From an uncultured Lachnospiraceae bacterium (GTDB lineage Bacteria > Bacillota > Clostridia > Lachnospirales > Lachnospiraceae), in assembly GCA_910585345.1 (NCBI GenBank), contig CAJUDS010000001.1, forward strand, positions 173,008 through 237,007: a stretch of DNA of 64,000 bases. Reading direction: 5' to 3'. The first letter of the stretch is position 1. Each line of letters starts with the position of its first letter. The notes beneath the pieces were generated by a model that saw only the letters and a list, made by a program, of their open reading frames with translations, did not search any database and was not told where the DNA came from. Of the stretch, positions 16,470 through 25,155 are shown in pieces. Both the position numbers and the translations under genes were made by a program.

Positions 16470-17393
16470 TTAATATTTTTTTAATATTTGTAATAAATGC
16501 AGGAAGTACTCTGGCAAAGGCGCTTCTGTCTCAATATAGATTCCGTTTCTGGGATGCATAAAACCAAGAATTTGGGCATGAAGTGTTTGTCCTTCCGTAT
16601 GAAAGCTGTTTTTCCGTCCCGGCGCATATACGGTATCTCCCAGCAGCGGATGCCCAATACTGGACATATGTACCCGTATCTGGTGGGTACGGCCTGTTTC
16701 CAGTCTGCATTCGATAAATGTGTAATCCCGGAAGCGTTCCAGTACCTGATAATGGGTAACGGCCTCTTTTCCATTTTTGTAATTTACCGCCATCCGTTTT
16801 CGGTCCGTAGGATCTCTACCAATCGGGGCGTTTACCGTTCCCTGCTCTTCTTTCAGACAGCCGTGTACAATGGCTCTGTATTTTCGTGTGATCGTATGGG
16901 ATTTCAGCTGCCCGGCAATGGAAGCATGTGCAAAATCATTTTTGCAGACAAGAAGAGAGCCTGTCGTATCCCTGTCAATCCGGTGAACAATGCCGGGCCG
17001 CATTATTCCGTTAATGCCCGACAGACTGTCTTGGCAATGGTATAACAGCGCGTTGACAAGCGTACCGCTGTAATGTCCCGGAGCCGGATGGACAACCATT
17101 CCCTTTGGCTTATTGACTACAAGCAGGTCGTTGTCTTCATAAAGAATGGAAAGGTCAACCGCTTCCGGACGGATATCCGGCTGTGCCGCTTCCGGTACGG
17201 CAATCTGCAGTAATTCGTCCGTCCGCACTCTGTAACATGCTTTGACGGCAATGCCGTCCGCAGACACCCGTCCGTCTTTGATCAGCTTTTGAATATACGT
17301 TCTGGAAAAAGAATCCATCAGCAAAGACAGACATTTATCAATACGGATTTCATCCAGATCGTCTGTTACGCGAAATGTAAATATATCCATCAT
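16470..17393 (-). CDS. RluD-family 23S rRNA pseudouridine synthase
   Basis: A 307-residue enzyme with an N-terminal S4 RNA-binding domain (DKCLSLLMDSFSRTYIQKLI) and a catalytic RluA/RluD domain. The catalytic aspartate is in HRIDRDTTGSLLV, and GRTHQIRVHM and HPLLGDTVY are also present. It isomerises uridines in large-subunit rRNA. Start and stop overlap with lspA upstream (TAATG), the usual lspA-rluD pairing of Firmicutes. The exact target positions cannot be read from sequence, so no gene symbol is given. Confidence 0.93.
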   Translation of the reverse strand: MMDIFTFRVTDDLDEIRIDKCLSLLMDSFSRTYIQKLIKDGRVSADGIAVKACYRVRTDELLQIAVPEAAQPDIRPEAVDLSILYEDNDLLVVNKPKGMVVHPAPGHYSGTLVNALLYHCQDSLSGINGIMRPGIVHRIDRDTTGSLLVCKNDFAHASIAGQLKSHTITRKYRAIVHGCLKEEQGTVNAPIGRDPTDRKRMAVNYKNGKEAVTHYQVLERFRDYTFIECRLETGRTHQIRVHMSSIGHPLLGDTVYAPGRKNSFHTEGQTLHAQILGFMHPRNGIYIETEAPLPEYFLHLLQILKKY

Positions 17394-17920
17394 TATTTCA
17401 GTTCCCTGTATTTTGTCTGTTTAAAACTCAAAAAGCTTAAATCCTCTTCTTTATAATAAAACAGCAGCAGCGCCACAAGAATTGCCGTCGCCACTGTTAC
17501 ATAAATATCCGCCACATTGAAAATTGGGAAGTGGATGAGGACAAAGGAAATAAAGTCCACCACATAATTCAGACGTAAACGATCAATCATATTACCGACT
17601 GCACCGGAAGCAATCAGTACAAGCATTACATGTAAGATCGTATACTTTCTTTTTTCCGGCATTTTCAAAATAACATAACAGATAACCGCCAAAATGATCA
17701 CAGCCACAAAAACAAAGAAAATTTTCTGATTCTGCAGCATGCCGAAGGCAGCGCCCCTGTTTTCCAGGTAATTTAGTTCCAATACATCAGGAATAATCGG
17801 GATGGCCGGTTTCTCTTTTAAATGCACTACCGCAATATATTTTGTAAACTGATCTGTCAGAATCAGCGCGATCATGCCGAACAGATCCGTCAAAATCAAT
17901 CGTTTTTTCTGCTTTTTCAT
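17393..17920 (-). CDS. lspA: Lipoprotein signal peptidase (signal peptidase II)
   Basis: A 175-residue protein with four transmembrane helices. The catalytic aspartates are visible in SGAVGNMIDRL and FPIFNVADIYV, with NYLENRGAAFGM before them. It cleaves the signal peptide of diacylglyceryl-modified lipoproteins in the membrane. The start overlaps the aroB stop (ATGA) and the stop overlaps the rluD start, so three genes are translationally linked. It is slightly longer than average because of a charged C-terminal tail. Confidence 0.95.
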   Translation of the reverse strand: MKKQKKRLILTDLFGMIALILTDQFTKYIAVVHLKEKPAIPIIPDVLELNYLENRGAAFGMLQNQKIFFVFVAVIILAVICYVILKMPEKRKYTILHVMLVLIASGAVGNMIDRLRLNYVVDFISFVLIHFPIFNVADIYVTVATAILVALLLFYYKEEDLSFLSFKQTKYRELK

Positions 17921-19023
17921 TCCATTTCCTTTCCGTCATAAATAATTTCCTGCAGCGCGGCGAGAATCTCTTCCTCAGATACCGTATTATCGATGACCGC
18001 TTTTCCAATTTCCTCTAGCAGAATGAATTTTATCGTTCCGTGTTCCATCTTTTTATCGGATTTCGTAAATGCAAGCACCTCCCGCGCATTCACATGATCG
18101 ATGGTAATCGGCAGGCAAAATGGCACGAACATATCACGAATCTCGTAATACTCTTCTGCCTGTAACAGTTCCCTTTTCCATGAGATAAAAGCGGCTGCAA
18201 TGCAGCCAAGCGCTACGCATTCTCCATGCAGCATCGTAAAATTTTTATATTTTTCCAGAGCATGCCCTATTGTATGACCAAAATTCAGCAACGCCCTGTC
18301 CCCTTTTTCAAGCGGATCTCTTTCCACGATATTCTTTTTTACAAGACAGCTTTCATAGATCATTTCTTCTATTATATCCATGTCCCGGTCGTTAATTTGT
18401 GCAAAATGTCCAATCAGCCATTCATAATACCCAGCGCTGCGGATCAGGCCGTGTTTCAGTATTTCTGCCATTCCGCATGCATACTGACGTTTATCCAGAT
18501 CTTTTAACACGGAGAGATTCATATATACAAGGCGGGGCATATGAAAGGCGCCAACCATATTTTTATACTGGTCAAAATCGACGCCCGTTTTTCCGCCAAT
18601 GCTGCTGTCTACCTGCGACAATAATGTGGTGGGAATCTGTACAAAATCAATACCGCGCAAATAGGTTGCAGCCGCATAGCCGGTCAGATCGCCTACTACG
18701 CCGCCGCCAAGAGCAAGCAGCATATCCTTCCGGTCCAGTTTATGGGAAATCAAAAATCGATATATGTCCTGTACGGTTTCCAGATTTTTGGATGCCTCCC
18801 CAGCCGTGAACGTAAATACGCTGATTTCTCTGCAGTGGCGCTTTAACTGCAAAACTACCTGCTGCGCATAAAGTCTGCCGACGTTAGAATCCGTAATAAT
18901 GCAGAGTTTTTTGGTCGCTATCGCAAATTTTTCCAATTCCCGGGCCAGATCGTCGAAATCATTTCTGATTAAAATCTCATAATCCGCCTGAGACGGTACG
19001 GTTACAGATATTCTCTTTGCCAT
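17917..19023 (-). CDS. aroB: 3-dehydroquinate synthase
   Basis: A 368-residue protein with the dehydroquinate synthase signatures GGGVVGDLTGYAAATYLRG, PTTLLSQVDSSIGGKTGVD and the metal-binding histidines in LLNFGHTIGHALE and MLHGECV. It converts DAHP to 3-dehydroquinate, the second step of the shikimate pathway, using NAD and a divalent metal. No other aro gene is near, so it stands alone in a transcript with lspA and rluD, a placement known in some Clostridia. It begins just after the sepF terminator. Confidence 0.95.
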   Translation of the reverse strand: MAKRISVTVPSQADYEILIRNDFDDLARELEKFAIATKKLCIITDSNVGRLYAQQVVLQLKRHCREISVFTFTAGEASKNLETVQDIYRFLISHKLDRKDMLLALGGGVVGDLTGYAAATYLRGIDFVQIPTTLLSQVDSSIGGKTGVDFDQYKNMVGAFHMPRLVYMNLSVLKDLDKRQYACGMAEILKHGLIRSAGYYEWLIGHFAQINDRDMDIIEEMIYESCLVKKNIVERDPLEKGDRALLNFGHTIGHALEKYKNFTMLHGECVALGCIAAAFISWKRELLQAEEYYEIRDMFVPFCLPITIDHVNAREVLAFTKSDKKMEHGTIKFILLEEIGKAVIDNTVSEEEILAALQEIIYDGKEME

Positions 19024-19071
19024 CTTTCTCTCCTGTTCTGTTATTCCAATTTACCTGCATGGGTCCGCGCG

Positions 19072-19105
19072 TAAAAAGAACTTCCTGTGATGTACAGGAA
19101 GCTCT
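19072..19105 (-). terminator. Terminator after sepF
   Basis: On the minus strand AGAGCTTCCTGT pairs with ACAGGAAGTTCT (one mismatch) and is followed by TTTTTA. It lies 17 bases after the sepF stop. Confidence 0.85.
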
Positions 19106-19121
19106 GTCATCTCTATGTATT

Positions 19122-19619
19122 TCAAAAAGCCGGAACATCAAAAGAACCGCTGATAATATCCTGAAAATCTCCTGATATATCCACACTCGCAGGCGTTACG
19201 ATAAAAATATAATGCGATATTTTCTGTAGATTGCCGCTGATTGCAAACGTGGACCCTGATGTAAAATCAATGATACGTTGTGCAATGTCCACATCCAAAC
19301 CTTCCAGATTCAGGACAACGGTACGGTTTGCCAGAAGCGTTTCTGTAATTTCCCTCGCATCCTCCACGGAAGTAGGCTTGATCACGCATACTTCCATACC
19401 ATTTCCCATGATTCTTTTTGGAGACTGACGCATCGGCGTTACTTTTGAAGAAACTTTTTTCGGTCTCTCTTCCGGCTCTTCTCTGACCGGTTCTTTTACT
19501 GCAACTGGTTTTTTCGCCGGTTTCTCTTCCGGCTCATCATCGTAGTAATCATCGTCGTAGTAATCATCTTCATCTTCCGTAAGCTTCATATAGTTCAAAA
19601 ACTTGTCCATAACTCCCAT
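19122..19619 (-). CDS. sepF: Cell division protein SepF
   Basis: A 165-residue protein. A short N-terminal amphipathic helix (MGVMDKFLNYMKL) that can bind membrane is followed by a very acidic Asp/Tyr run and a Pro/Lys/Glu linker. The C-terminal SepF core begins at EVCVIKPTSVEDAREI. It includes NRTVVLNLEGLDVDIAQRIIDF and GSTFAISGNLQKISHYIFIVTP, the region that binds FtsZ tails and dimerises. SepF anchors and aligns the Z-ring. It is the last gene of a transcript with yggS and the HlyD-like gene. AAGGAG precedes the ATG. Confidence 0.95.
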   Translation of the reverse strand: MGVMDKFLNYMKLTEDEDDYYDDDYYDDEPEEKPAKKPVAVKEPVREEPEERPKKVSSKVTPMRQSPKRIMGNGMEVCVIKPTSVEDAREITETLLANRTVVLNLEGLDVDIAQRIIDFTSGSTFAISGNLQKISHYIFIVTPASVDISGDFQDIISGSFDVPAF

Positions 19620-19643
19620 CGCAGTGATCTCCTTACTACTAAT

Positions 19644-20351
19644 TTATAATGATGCGGTCTCTCCATAATCCCTCTCCCCAAATATTCCGGTACCGACACG
19701 TACATAAGTAGCGCCTTCGCTGACCGCAACTTCATAATCCCCTGTCATACCCATGGACAATACATCCATACTCACATTATCAATGTTTTTCTGGATTATG
19801 TCAACAGATAATTGTTTGAGGGCTTGAAAATATTCCCTGTTTTCCTCTGCATTTTCGACATAGGGAGCGATTGTCATGAGTCCTTTTACAGCAATTCCCG
19901 GAAGAACAGCGATCTGTTCCACAAGGGCAGCTGCTTCCGACAAGCTGCGGATTCCGAATTTGGATTCCTCTTTTGCGACATTCACTTCGACCAGAACAGA
20001 AGTAACTACCTGCCTTTTCACAGATTCTCTGCTGATCTCTTCTGCCAGACGGAAAGAATCAACACTATGGATCAGAAATACTTTACCGACAATATATTTT
20101 ACTTTGTTACGCTGCAGATGGCCGATCATGTGCCAGCGGATATCTTTGGGAAGCGCATCATATTTTTCCGTCAACTCCTGGACTTTGTTCTCTCCAAAAT
20201 CCCTGCAGCCGTAAGCATATGCTTCCTGAAGGAGCGGCAACGGCTTTGTCTTACTGACTGCAATCAGCGTGACCTCTTTTCTGTCCCTCCCCGCTTTTCT
20301 GCATGTTTCTTCTATCTTCCGCTCTACCCGAGCCATATTTTCCGCTATCAT
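19644..20351 (-). CDS. YggS-family pyridoxal-phosphate homeostasis protein
   Basis: About 235 residues of the PLPBP family. TLIAVSKTKPLPLLQEAY contains the lysine that carries PLP, and GCRDFGENKVQEL, IRWHMIGHLQRNKVK and a C-terminal GMTGDYEVAVSEGATYVRVG block are visible. It acts as a cytosolic carrier or buffer of PLP and has no known catalytic activity. yggS next to sepF is the standard order in Gram-positive bacteria. The start is ATG at 20351; the codon before it is a TTG with no better ribosome site. Confidence 0.93.
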   Translation of the reverse strand: MIAENMARVERKIEETCRKAGRDRKEVTLIAVSKTKPLPLLQEAYAYGCRDFGENKVQELTEKYDALPKDIRWHMIGHLQRNKVKYIVGKVFLIHSVDSFRLAEEISRESVKRQVVTSVLVEVNVAKEESKFGIRSLSEAAALVEQIAVLPGIAVKGLMTIAPYVENAEENREYFQALKQLSVDIIQKNIDNVSMDVLSMGMTGDYEVAVSEGATYVRVGTGIFGERDYGETASL

Positions 20352-20375
20352 CAACCTATCACTCCCTGTTTTTAA

Positions 20376-21770
20376 CTATTCATTGATAATATCATCCTCT
20401 TCCACACTCGAAGCATCCAATGCGATATAGTCATATACGCTCAGCCCGTAGGTGGTGCCCGACTGTACTACCGAATATTCTTCGTTATCGTATAAAACAT
20501 TGATCTGCTTAAAATCTGCATATCCTTTGTTAATATTATATACACCGGTCAGCTTTCCTCTTTTACTGATGGGATATTTTTCTGACGAATCGGGTTTGAT
20601 AATATAATCGCCGATCCGCAGCATTGTATCATCAATATAATATTCTCCGTCTTCTTCGTTATAAATAGGGGTTTCCACAAATTCTGTACTGGCCTGCCCG
20701 TCTTCCGTATAGATTTCCCGCAGAACACCGTCGGCTCCGTTTTTTCCTCCTTTTGTCACGTAATCCGTAGGTACAAGAAAGAACTCTTTTGTCACGATAG
20801 CGGAATTCGGGATCTTAAGCCCTGTTTTGTCCTCCGTGATCAGTTCAATATCTACATAGCGGTCCGTACAAAAGGTAAGCATAGAATTGTTAAATAACAG
20901 TTCTGCGTATGTGCCGTCTTCATTTTCATGAATAAAAACCTGTCCCCAGGAGATATCCTGGTTTTTCAGGAATTTCACTTTTACATATTCTGCTTCCGCC
21001 AGTTCGGCGGCACGCTCCGGCGTGACCGGAATAACCAGTGACCAGTCTTCACGCAAAGAAATTTTGTAGGCAGGATCCCCTTTGCTTACCAGTTCGTTAC
21101 TGATCAGAGGATATTTTTCATAAGCAGTCGTGTCAAAATGTGCCGCCGTAACCTGGTCAGCCGTCAGTGATTCGTAACCGTCCGTAGAATATATGACAAT
21201 ACCTGTTTTGGCTGCCCGGCAGAAATCTACGAGACCCGATTCACTGGACGCATTCAACAGATCAATATTTTCCAGTATTTTATAATTGGCCAGTTTCATA
21301 ACTGTTCCCTGTACACTATACTTGAAATCATACACTTCACTGAAATTATGCGGAGAAAAGGTGCTTGTAAATGCGAGAATTTCCGTTTTCAGTTCGTTCA
21401 AATCGGTATCGGACAGAGTATTTTCATCCGGATCACCATTTCCAAGCATTTCCGACAGTTTTCCGGTTTCGTCTACCGTATAGACCAGATCGCCTACCGC
21501 CACTCTGCCGCCTTCCCGGGCATAATAATTGATGTAACCGGATCCCGTACTGTTTACAATCTCCTCCTGCCGTATCGCAATCCCCTTATATACATTATTC
21601 TCGGAAAGTGAACCTGCCTTAACCTCATAACTTACGATATGACTGGAAGTAAAATACAAAAATACACAGATCAGAATATAAATGAAAATACATCCAAAAA
21701 TAATCATCCCGAGATTGATGTTCAATGGTTTTCGGTACTGCCTGATTTTACCTGAATTGTTACGCGCCAA
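20376..21770 (-). CDS. HlyD-like membrane adaptor protein
   Basis: A 464-residue protein with a basic cytoplasmic N-terminus, one transmembrane helix (NLGMIIFGCIFIYILICVFL region) and a long extracellular part. GSLSENNVYKGIAIRQEEIVNS and GYINYYAREGGRVAVGDLVYTVDE are a split biotinyl-lipoyl-like hairpin of HlyD/RND adaptors. GAGGGG eight bases before a TTG codon fixes the start at 21770; there is no nearby ATG. No transporter accompanies it; the partners are yggS and sepF. A role in envelope assembly at the division site is therefore more likely than drug efflux, but this is an inference. Confidence 0.75.
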   Translation of the reverse strand: MARNNSGKIRQYRKPLNINLGMIIFGCIFIYILICVFLYFTSSHIVSYEVKAGSLSENNVYKGIAIRQEEIVNSTGSGYINYYAREGGRVAVGDLVYTVDETGKLSEMLGNGDPDENTLSDTDLNELKTEILAFTSTFSPHNFSEVYDFKYSVQGTVMKLANYKILENIDLLNASSESGLVDFCRAAKTGIVIYSTDGYESLTADQVTAAHFDTTAYEKYPLISNELVSKGDPAYKISLREDWSLVIPVTPERAAELAEAEYVKVKFLKNQDISWGQVFIHENEDGTYAELLFNNSMLTFCTDRYVDIELITEDKTGLKIPNSAIVTKEFFLVPTDYVTKGGKNGADGVLREIYTEDGQASTEFVETPIYNEEDGEYYIDDTMLRIGDYIIKPDSSEKYPISKRGKLTGVYNINKGYADFKQINVLYDNEEYSVVQSGTTYGLSVYDYIALDASSVEEDDIINE

Positions 21771-21797
21771 AGTGTTTACCCCTCATTACGAAAGCTG

Positions 21798-21829
21798 AAA
21801 GCCTCTGTCTACCTGCGACAGAGGCTTTT
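21798..21829. terminator. Terminator-like hairpin between the P-loop gene and the HlyD-like gene
   Basis: AAAGCCTCTGTC pairs with GACAGAGGCTTT around a 7-base loop. The T tract is better on the plus strand (TTTTCGTTTTG) than on the minus strand, so termination of the P-loop transcript may be incomplete. Confidence 0.6.
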
Positions 21830-21860
21830 CGTTTTGTACTGTTCATTCCGTATATTATCA

Positions 21861-22280
21861 TCAGAGAGATACAATGACTTTTTCTTTTAAATTCTCAGGA
21901 AGTTCTGTTTGGTCTACGGAAATGCTGATTATAAAATCCACATGGAATGTGGCGCTGATTTTCTCCAGTTTTTCGATAGCCGGTGCGATGTCCTGGTCTT
22001 CTAAATGTGCATTTACAAGAAAACTGTCCAGATACATCTGTTCCAGATCATGATCCTGCGAAATAATACCGCAGATAAAACCAATAAATTCGTCGCAATC
22101 ATTTATAAGATAGTCGGATACATTGATCAAACGGATTTTGTTATTTAATTCATACATATTCTTGGAATTTTTATCCAGATATACGATATTTCCAAATGCA
22201 GTTTTCACTGCGCCATTCACTTTATCTAATAAATATTTTGTCTTACCTTTTCCCTTTTTGCCAACGATTAATTGAACCAT
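21861..22280 (-). CDS. Small P-loop protein of unknown function
   Basis: A 139-residue protein that begins almost at once with a Walker A motif, GKKGKGKT (residues 7-14). NIVYLDKNSKNMYELNNKIRLINVSDYLIN and an acidic helical part follow, then FHVDFIISISVDQTELPENL near the end, where a Walker B strand would be expected (VDFIISIS without the usual acid). No other domain is visible. It lies as a single gene with its own promoter between the carboxypeptidase and the division transcripts. It could be a minimal NTPase or nucleotide-binding regulator. I cannot name a function. Confidence 0.75.
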   Translation of the reverse strand: MVQLIVGKKGKGKTKYLLDKVNGAVKTAFGNIVYLDKNSKNMYELNNKIRLINVSDYLINDCDEFIGFICGIISQDHDLEQMYLDSFLVNAHLEDQDIAPAIEKLEKISATFHVDFIISISVDQTELPENLKEKVIVSL

Positions 22281-22313
22281 TGCAATCCCTCCTAAAGTAA
22301 ACTTGTTATGCTT

Positions 22314-22342
22314 ATTATAAATTATAAAGGGTGAAAAAACAA
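22314..22342 (-). promoter_or_regulatory. Promoter of the small P-loop gene
   Basis: TTGTTT (22342-22337) and TATAAT (22319-22314) on the minus strand are 17 bases apart. A TTAGGAGGG ribosome site and the start codon follow within 35 bases. Confidence 0.55.
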
Positions 22343-22350
22343 CCTTTTAT

Positions 22351-23343
22351 TTAATTATTGATTACGGACAACAGTCCCGTCATTTCTTCGTAAAGAATCC
22401 CGCGTTCTTTGCAGCGCAGTATCACCGATATATAGGAATTACCCGAAGCATCCTTGCTTAACAGAATCAGACAATTCTGCGCCGCGCTTGTAGTACCTGT
22501 TTTTCCGCCGATTACCGTTACGTTTTCCGGCGGCTGGTAATTCCCCTGCAGATACTGGTTGGTACTTTTAAAATCAAATGTTTTTGGGTTTCCGTCTTTG
22601 TCCGTGTAAGTCGTCGTATAAGAATCCATGCCAATGATCTCGGAAAACAAATCATATTTCATTGCTTCATTGAAAATCAAGTATAAGTCATAGGCAGTCA
22701 CATAATGGTTATCATCCTGAAGACCATGCGGATTGACAAAATGGCTGTTGGTAGCCCCGATAGTCTGCGCCTCTTCATTCATCATCGCCGCAAACTGTTC
22801 CACACTGCCGCCGATATGTTCCGCAATGGCCATTCCCGCATCGTTGGCGGAATAAATCAGGAGCGCATGCAGCGCCTGGTCCAGTGTCAGATTGTCCCCC
22901 GTCTTCAAACCGCAAAGCTGCGCGCCGCTTTCCGTAATGCCGGCGCTGGCTGCACTCACCGTAATCATATCTTCCGGATTTCCATGTTTCAAAGCGACAA
23001 GAGCCGTCATGACTTTTGTCAGACTCGCAGGATACAATCTTTCATGTACATTTTTGGCATACAGAGTTTCCGACTGACTGAGGTCGAAAAGTCCCGCGCT
23101 GCCAGCTTCCGACACATCCACATCGGCGCCGCCCGTCAGATCAGAGGATACTACGCACAAATCTTCGGCAAACAGGCTTGTCTGCTGCGCCATCATATTT
23201 TCCGTCATTTGAAAACTGCTGACGGAACTGTCCGGATCGTATGTAAGTGCATATTGTTTTGTACCACAGCCTGTTAAAATACAGGACAACATCCAAATCA
23301 CGGTAATGGATACCGGTACTTTTTTCTTATTTGTAAATTTCAC
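22351..23343 (-). CDS. D-alanyl-D-alanine carboxypeptidase, S11 family, probable lipoprotein
   Basis: About 330 residues. An N-terminal hydrophobic segment ends in the lipobox LTGC, so the protein is probably lipid-anchored outside the membrane. The S11 penicillin-binding motifs are present: SLTK (in PASLTKVMTAL), SAN (IYSANDAG) and KTG (VIGGKTGTTS). It trims the terminal D-Ala from peptidoglycan stem peptides. The C-terminal domain of PBP5 is missing, which fits the shorter class. The start is taken at GTG 23343 with GGAG upstream; a TTG at 23367 is possible. It overlaps the end of mgsA by 17 bases and closes the mre-min-rodA transcript. Confidence 0.9.
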   Translation of the reverse strand: MKFTNKKKVPVSITVIWMLSCILTGCGTKQYALTYDPDSSVSSFQMTENMMAQQTSLFAEDLCVVSSDLTGGADVDVSEAGSAGLFDLSQSETLYAKNVHERLYPASLTKVMTALVALKHGNPEDMITVSAASAGITESGAQLCGLKTGDNLTLDQALHALLIYSANDAGMAIAEHIGGSVEQFAAMMNEEAQTIGATNSHFVNPHGLQDDNHYVTAYDLYLIFNEAMKYDLFSEIIGMDSYTTTYTDKDGNPKTFDFKSTNQYLQGNYQPPENVTVIGGKTGTTSAAQNCLILLSKDASGNSYISVILRCKERGILYEEMTGLLSVINN

Positions 23344-23722
23344 GCCACTCCATATCTCCTCTGTCAAGCGATTTCAGCAACAATTCTGCCGAAGCGAGAT
23401 TTGTCGCAATGGGAATGTTATGCATATCGCATAATCTGCATATATCGCCAATATTTGGCTCATGTGATTTCGGCGTAAGAGGATCGCGCAGAAAAATAAC
23501 AAGATCAATCTGGTTGTTTTCAATCTGTGCGCCAAGCTGCTGTGCACCGCCCAAATGACCTGCCAGATGTTTATGGATATTTAAATTGGTTACTTCCTCC
23601 ACAAGTCTTCCTGTGGTTCCCGTAGCATATAGTTCATTTTTAGACAAGATCCCTCTGTAAGCAATGCAGAAATTCTGCATCAGCTTCTTTTTTGCATCGT
23701 GTGCAATCAGCGCTATTTTCAT
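23327..23722 (-). CDS. mgsA: Methylglyoxal synthase
   Basis: A 131-residue enzyme with the signatures MKIALIAHDAKK, ATGTTGRLVEE (phosphate-binding) and DLVIFLRDPLTPKSHEPNI carrying the catalytic aspartate. It converts dihydroxyacetone phosphate to methylglyoxal, a bypass of lower glycolysis under phosphate shortage. Its presence after rodA in the min/mre transcript is common in Clostridia. The 3' end overlaps the carboxypeptidase gene. Confidence 0.95.
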   Translation of the reverse strand: MKIALIAHDAKKKLMQNFCIAYRGILSKNELYATGTTGRLVEEVTNLNIHKHLAGHLGGAQQLGAQIENNQIDLVIFLRDPLTPKSHEPNIGDICRLCDMHNIPIATNLASAELLLKSLDRGDMEWREIYK

Positions 23723-23732
23723 TGTAAGTCCC

Positions 23733-24848
23733 TCACTTTATACTAGTATTTTTTCCCTGCAGCCGAACGTTTAGAACAAACCCCATACCGATAAACAGAC
23801 TGACCAAAGAAGTCAATCCGGCACTGACAAATGGAAGCGGTATCCCCGTATTAGGCATAAGCCCTGTAGCAACAGCAATATTCAAATAACTTTGAAAACC
23901 GATCAATCCCGCCATACCGCTGGAGATAATCATTCCTGCTGTATCCTTTGATTTTCTTGCAATCATGACACATTCCAGTGCTATCAGGAATAAAAGAAGA
24001 ATCACCGCACAGGAACCTGCAAATCCCAGCTCTTCCCCAATAATGGCAAATATAAAATCTGTCTGGGGTTCTGAAATAAAATTACCATTTTTTACAGAGC
24101 CGATGATATTATTATTCAGTCCTTTTCCCCAGAGCTGTCCGGAGCCGATGGCAATAATGGAATTTGCCTGCTGGTATCCTTCCGCGTTCACATATTCTGC
24201 TGGATGCAGCCATGCAAGAATACGTGTCTGCTGATACTCTTTGATCAGTTTCTGATCGGGCTGCAGTACAATTGTAAGAAAAATAACAACCGCCGGAATG
24301 ACCACTGCCAATATGCCCGCAATAATCCGGTAATCCAACCCGCCGATAAAAAGCATAATACAGAAAATAACCATAATCATAATGCTGGTAGACAGATCAG
24401 GCTGTCTGTATATGAGAAACAGCGGCGGCAAAAGCAGCACAACCATCTTAACCAGTGTGCGGAATGAACTCATCTTTTCCCTTTGTTTCATAATAAACTG
24501 TGCGTAAAACAAAATCAACAAAATTTTTGCAAGTTCTGAAGGTTGAAAGCGGATTCCCAGGATGGTAAACCAACGCTGGGCGCCGCCTGCTTTGGAACCC
24601 ATAATCTCTACAAGAAGGAGCAGTACCACATTCAGAATATAAAACAGCCAGTACAGATTTAAGAGCGCTGTGTAATCGAACAGAGAAATGATAATCATAA
24701 GGAATATGCCAAGGACAAGCCCCATAATCTGCTTGTCCTGTACGCCCTTTTCCGCGCTTCCGATTGCCAGAATGCCAATAACGGAAATGGCAATCAGCAT
24801 AATAACCAGTTTAAAATCATAATCTCTGATCCGATATCTTTTTAACAT
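23733..24848 (-). CDS. rodA: Rod-shape SEDS glycosyltransferase RodA
   Basis: A 371-residue protein with about ten transmembrane segments of the FtsW/RodA/SpoVE family. Signatures include GSKAGGAQRWFTILGIRFQPSELAKI, QPDLSTSIMI and the C-terminal PFVSAGLTSLVSLFIGMGFVLNV. It polymerises lipid II during sidewall growth together with the class B PBP2 encoded upstream in the same cluster. GGAGCAGGTT precedes the ATG. Its position after minE and before mgsA supports RodA rather than FtsW or SpoVE. Confidence 0.93.
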   Translation of the reverse strand: MLKRYRIRDYDFKLVIMLIAISVIGILAIGSAEKGVQDKQIMGLVLGIFLMIIISLFDYTALLNLYWLFYILNVVLLLLVEIMGSKAGGAQRWFTILGIRFQPSELAKILLILFYAQFIMKQREKMSSFRTLVKMVVLLLPPLFLIYRQPDLSTSIMIMVIFCIMLFIGGLDYRIIAGILAVVIPAVVIFLTIVLQPDQKLIKEYQQTRILAWLHPAEYVNAEGYQQANSIIAIGSGQLWGKGLNNNIIGSVKNGNFISEPQTDFIFAIIGEELGFAGSCAVILLLFLIALECVMIARKSKDTAGMIISSGMAGLIGFQSYLNIAVATGLMPNTGIPLPFVSAGLTSLVSLFIGMGFVLNVRLQGKNTSIK

Positions 24849-24874
24849 AACCTGCTCCGATGTAGTCCCTTATA

Positions 24875-25141
24875 CTAGTGCTTTAAATCAAGAATGGGAA
24901 TATTGGCGTACAGGATCGGGCTTTTGACGCTCCTTCCCCTTGCCGCCTCTTTTGTAATCTGTATTTCCATGCTCTTTGCATCAATTTTCATGTATTTGGA
25001 TATTACTTTTGCAATATCCGTTTTGATCATATCCATCATCTCCGGCGAACAATTGATTCTGTCTGATATCAGAAGAATCTTCAGTCTGTCCTTTGCCAAC
25101 TGCCCGGACGATTTTTTCTGGAATATATGTAATAAACTCAC
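24875..25141 (-). CDS. minE: Cell division topological specificity factor MinE
   Basis: About 88 residues. An N-terminal anti-MinCD segment (LLHIFQKKSSGQLAKDRLKILL) is followed by a topological-specificity domain with KTDIAKVISKYMKIDAKSMEIQI. MinE stimulates MinD ATPase and keeps the Min system away from midcell. AGGAGG lies eight bases before a GTG at 25141 but only two before an ATG at 25147, so GTG is the likely start; a still longer frame would overlap minD. It follows minD by 14 bases. Confidence 0.92.
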   Translation of the reverse strand: MSLLHIFQKKSSGQLAKDRLKILLISDRINCSPEMMDMIKTDIAKVISKYMKIDAKSMEIQITKEAARGRSVKSPILYANIPILDLKH

Positions 25142-25155
25142 ACCCATGCCCTCCT

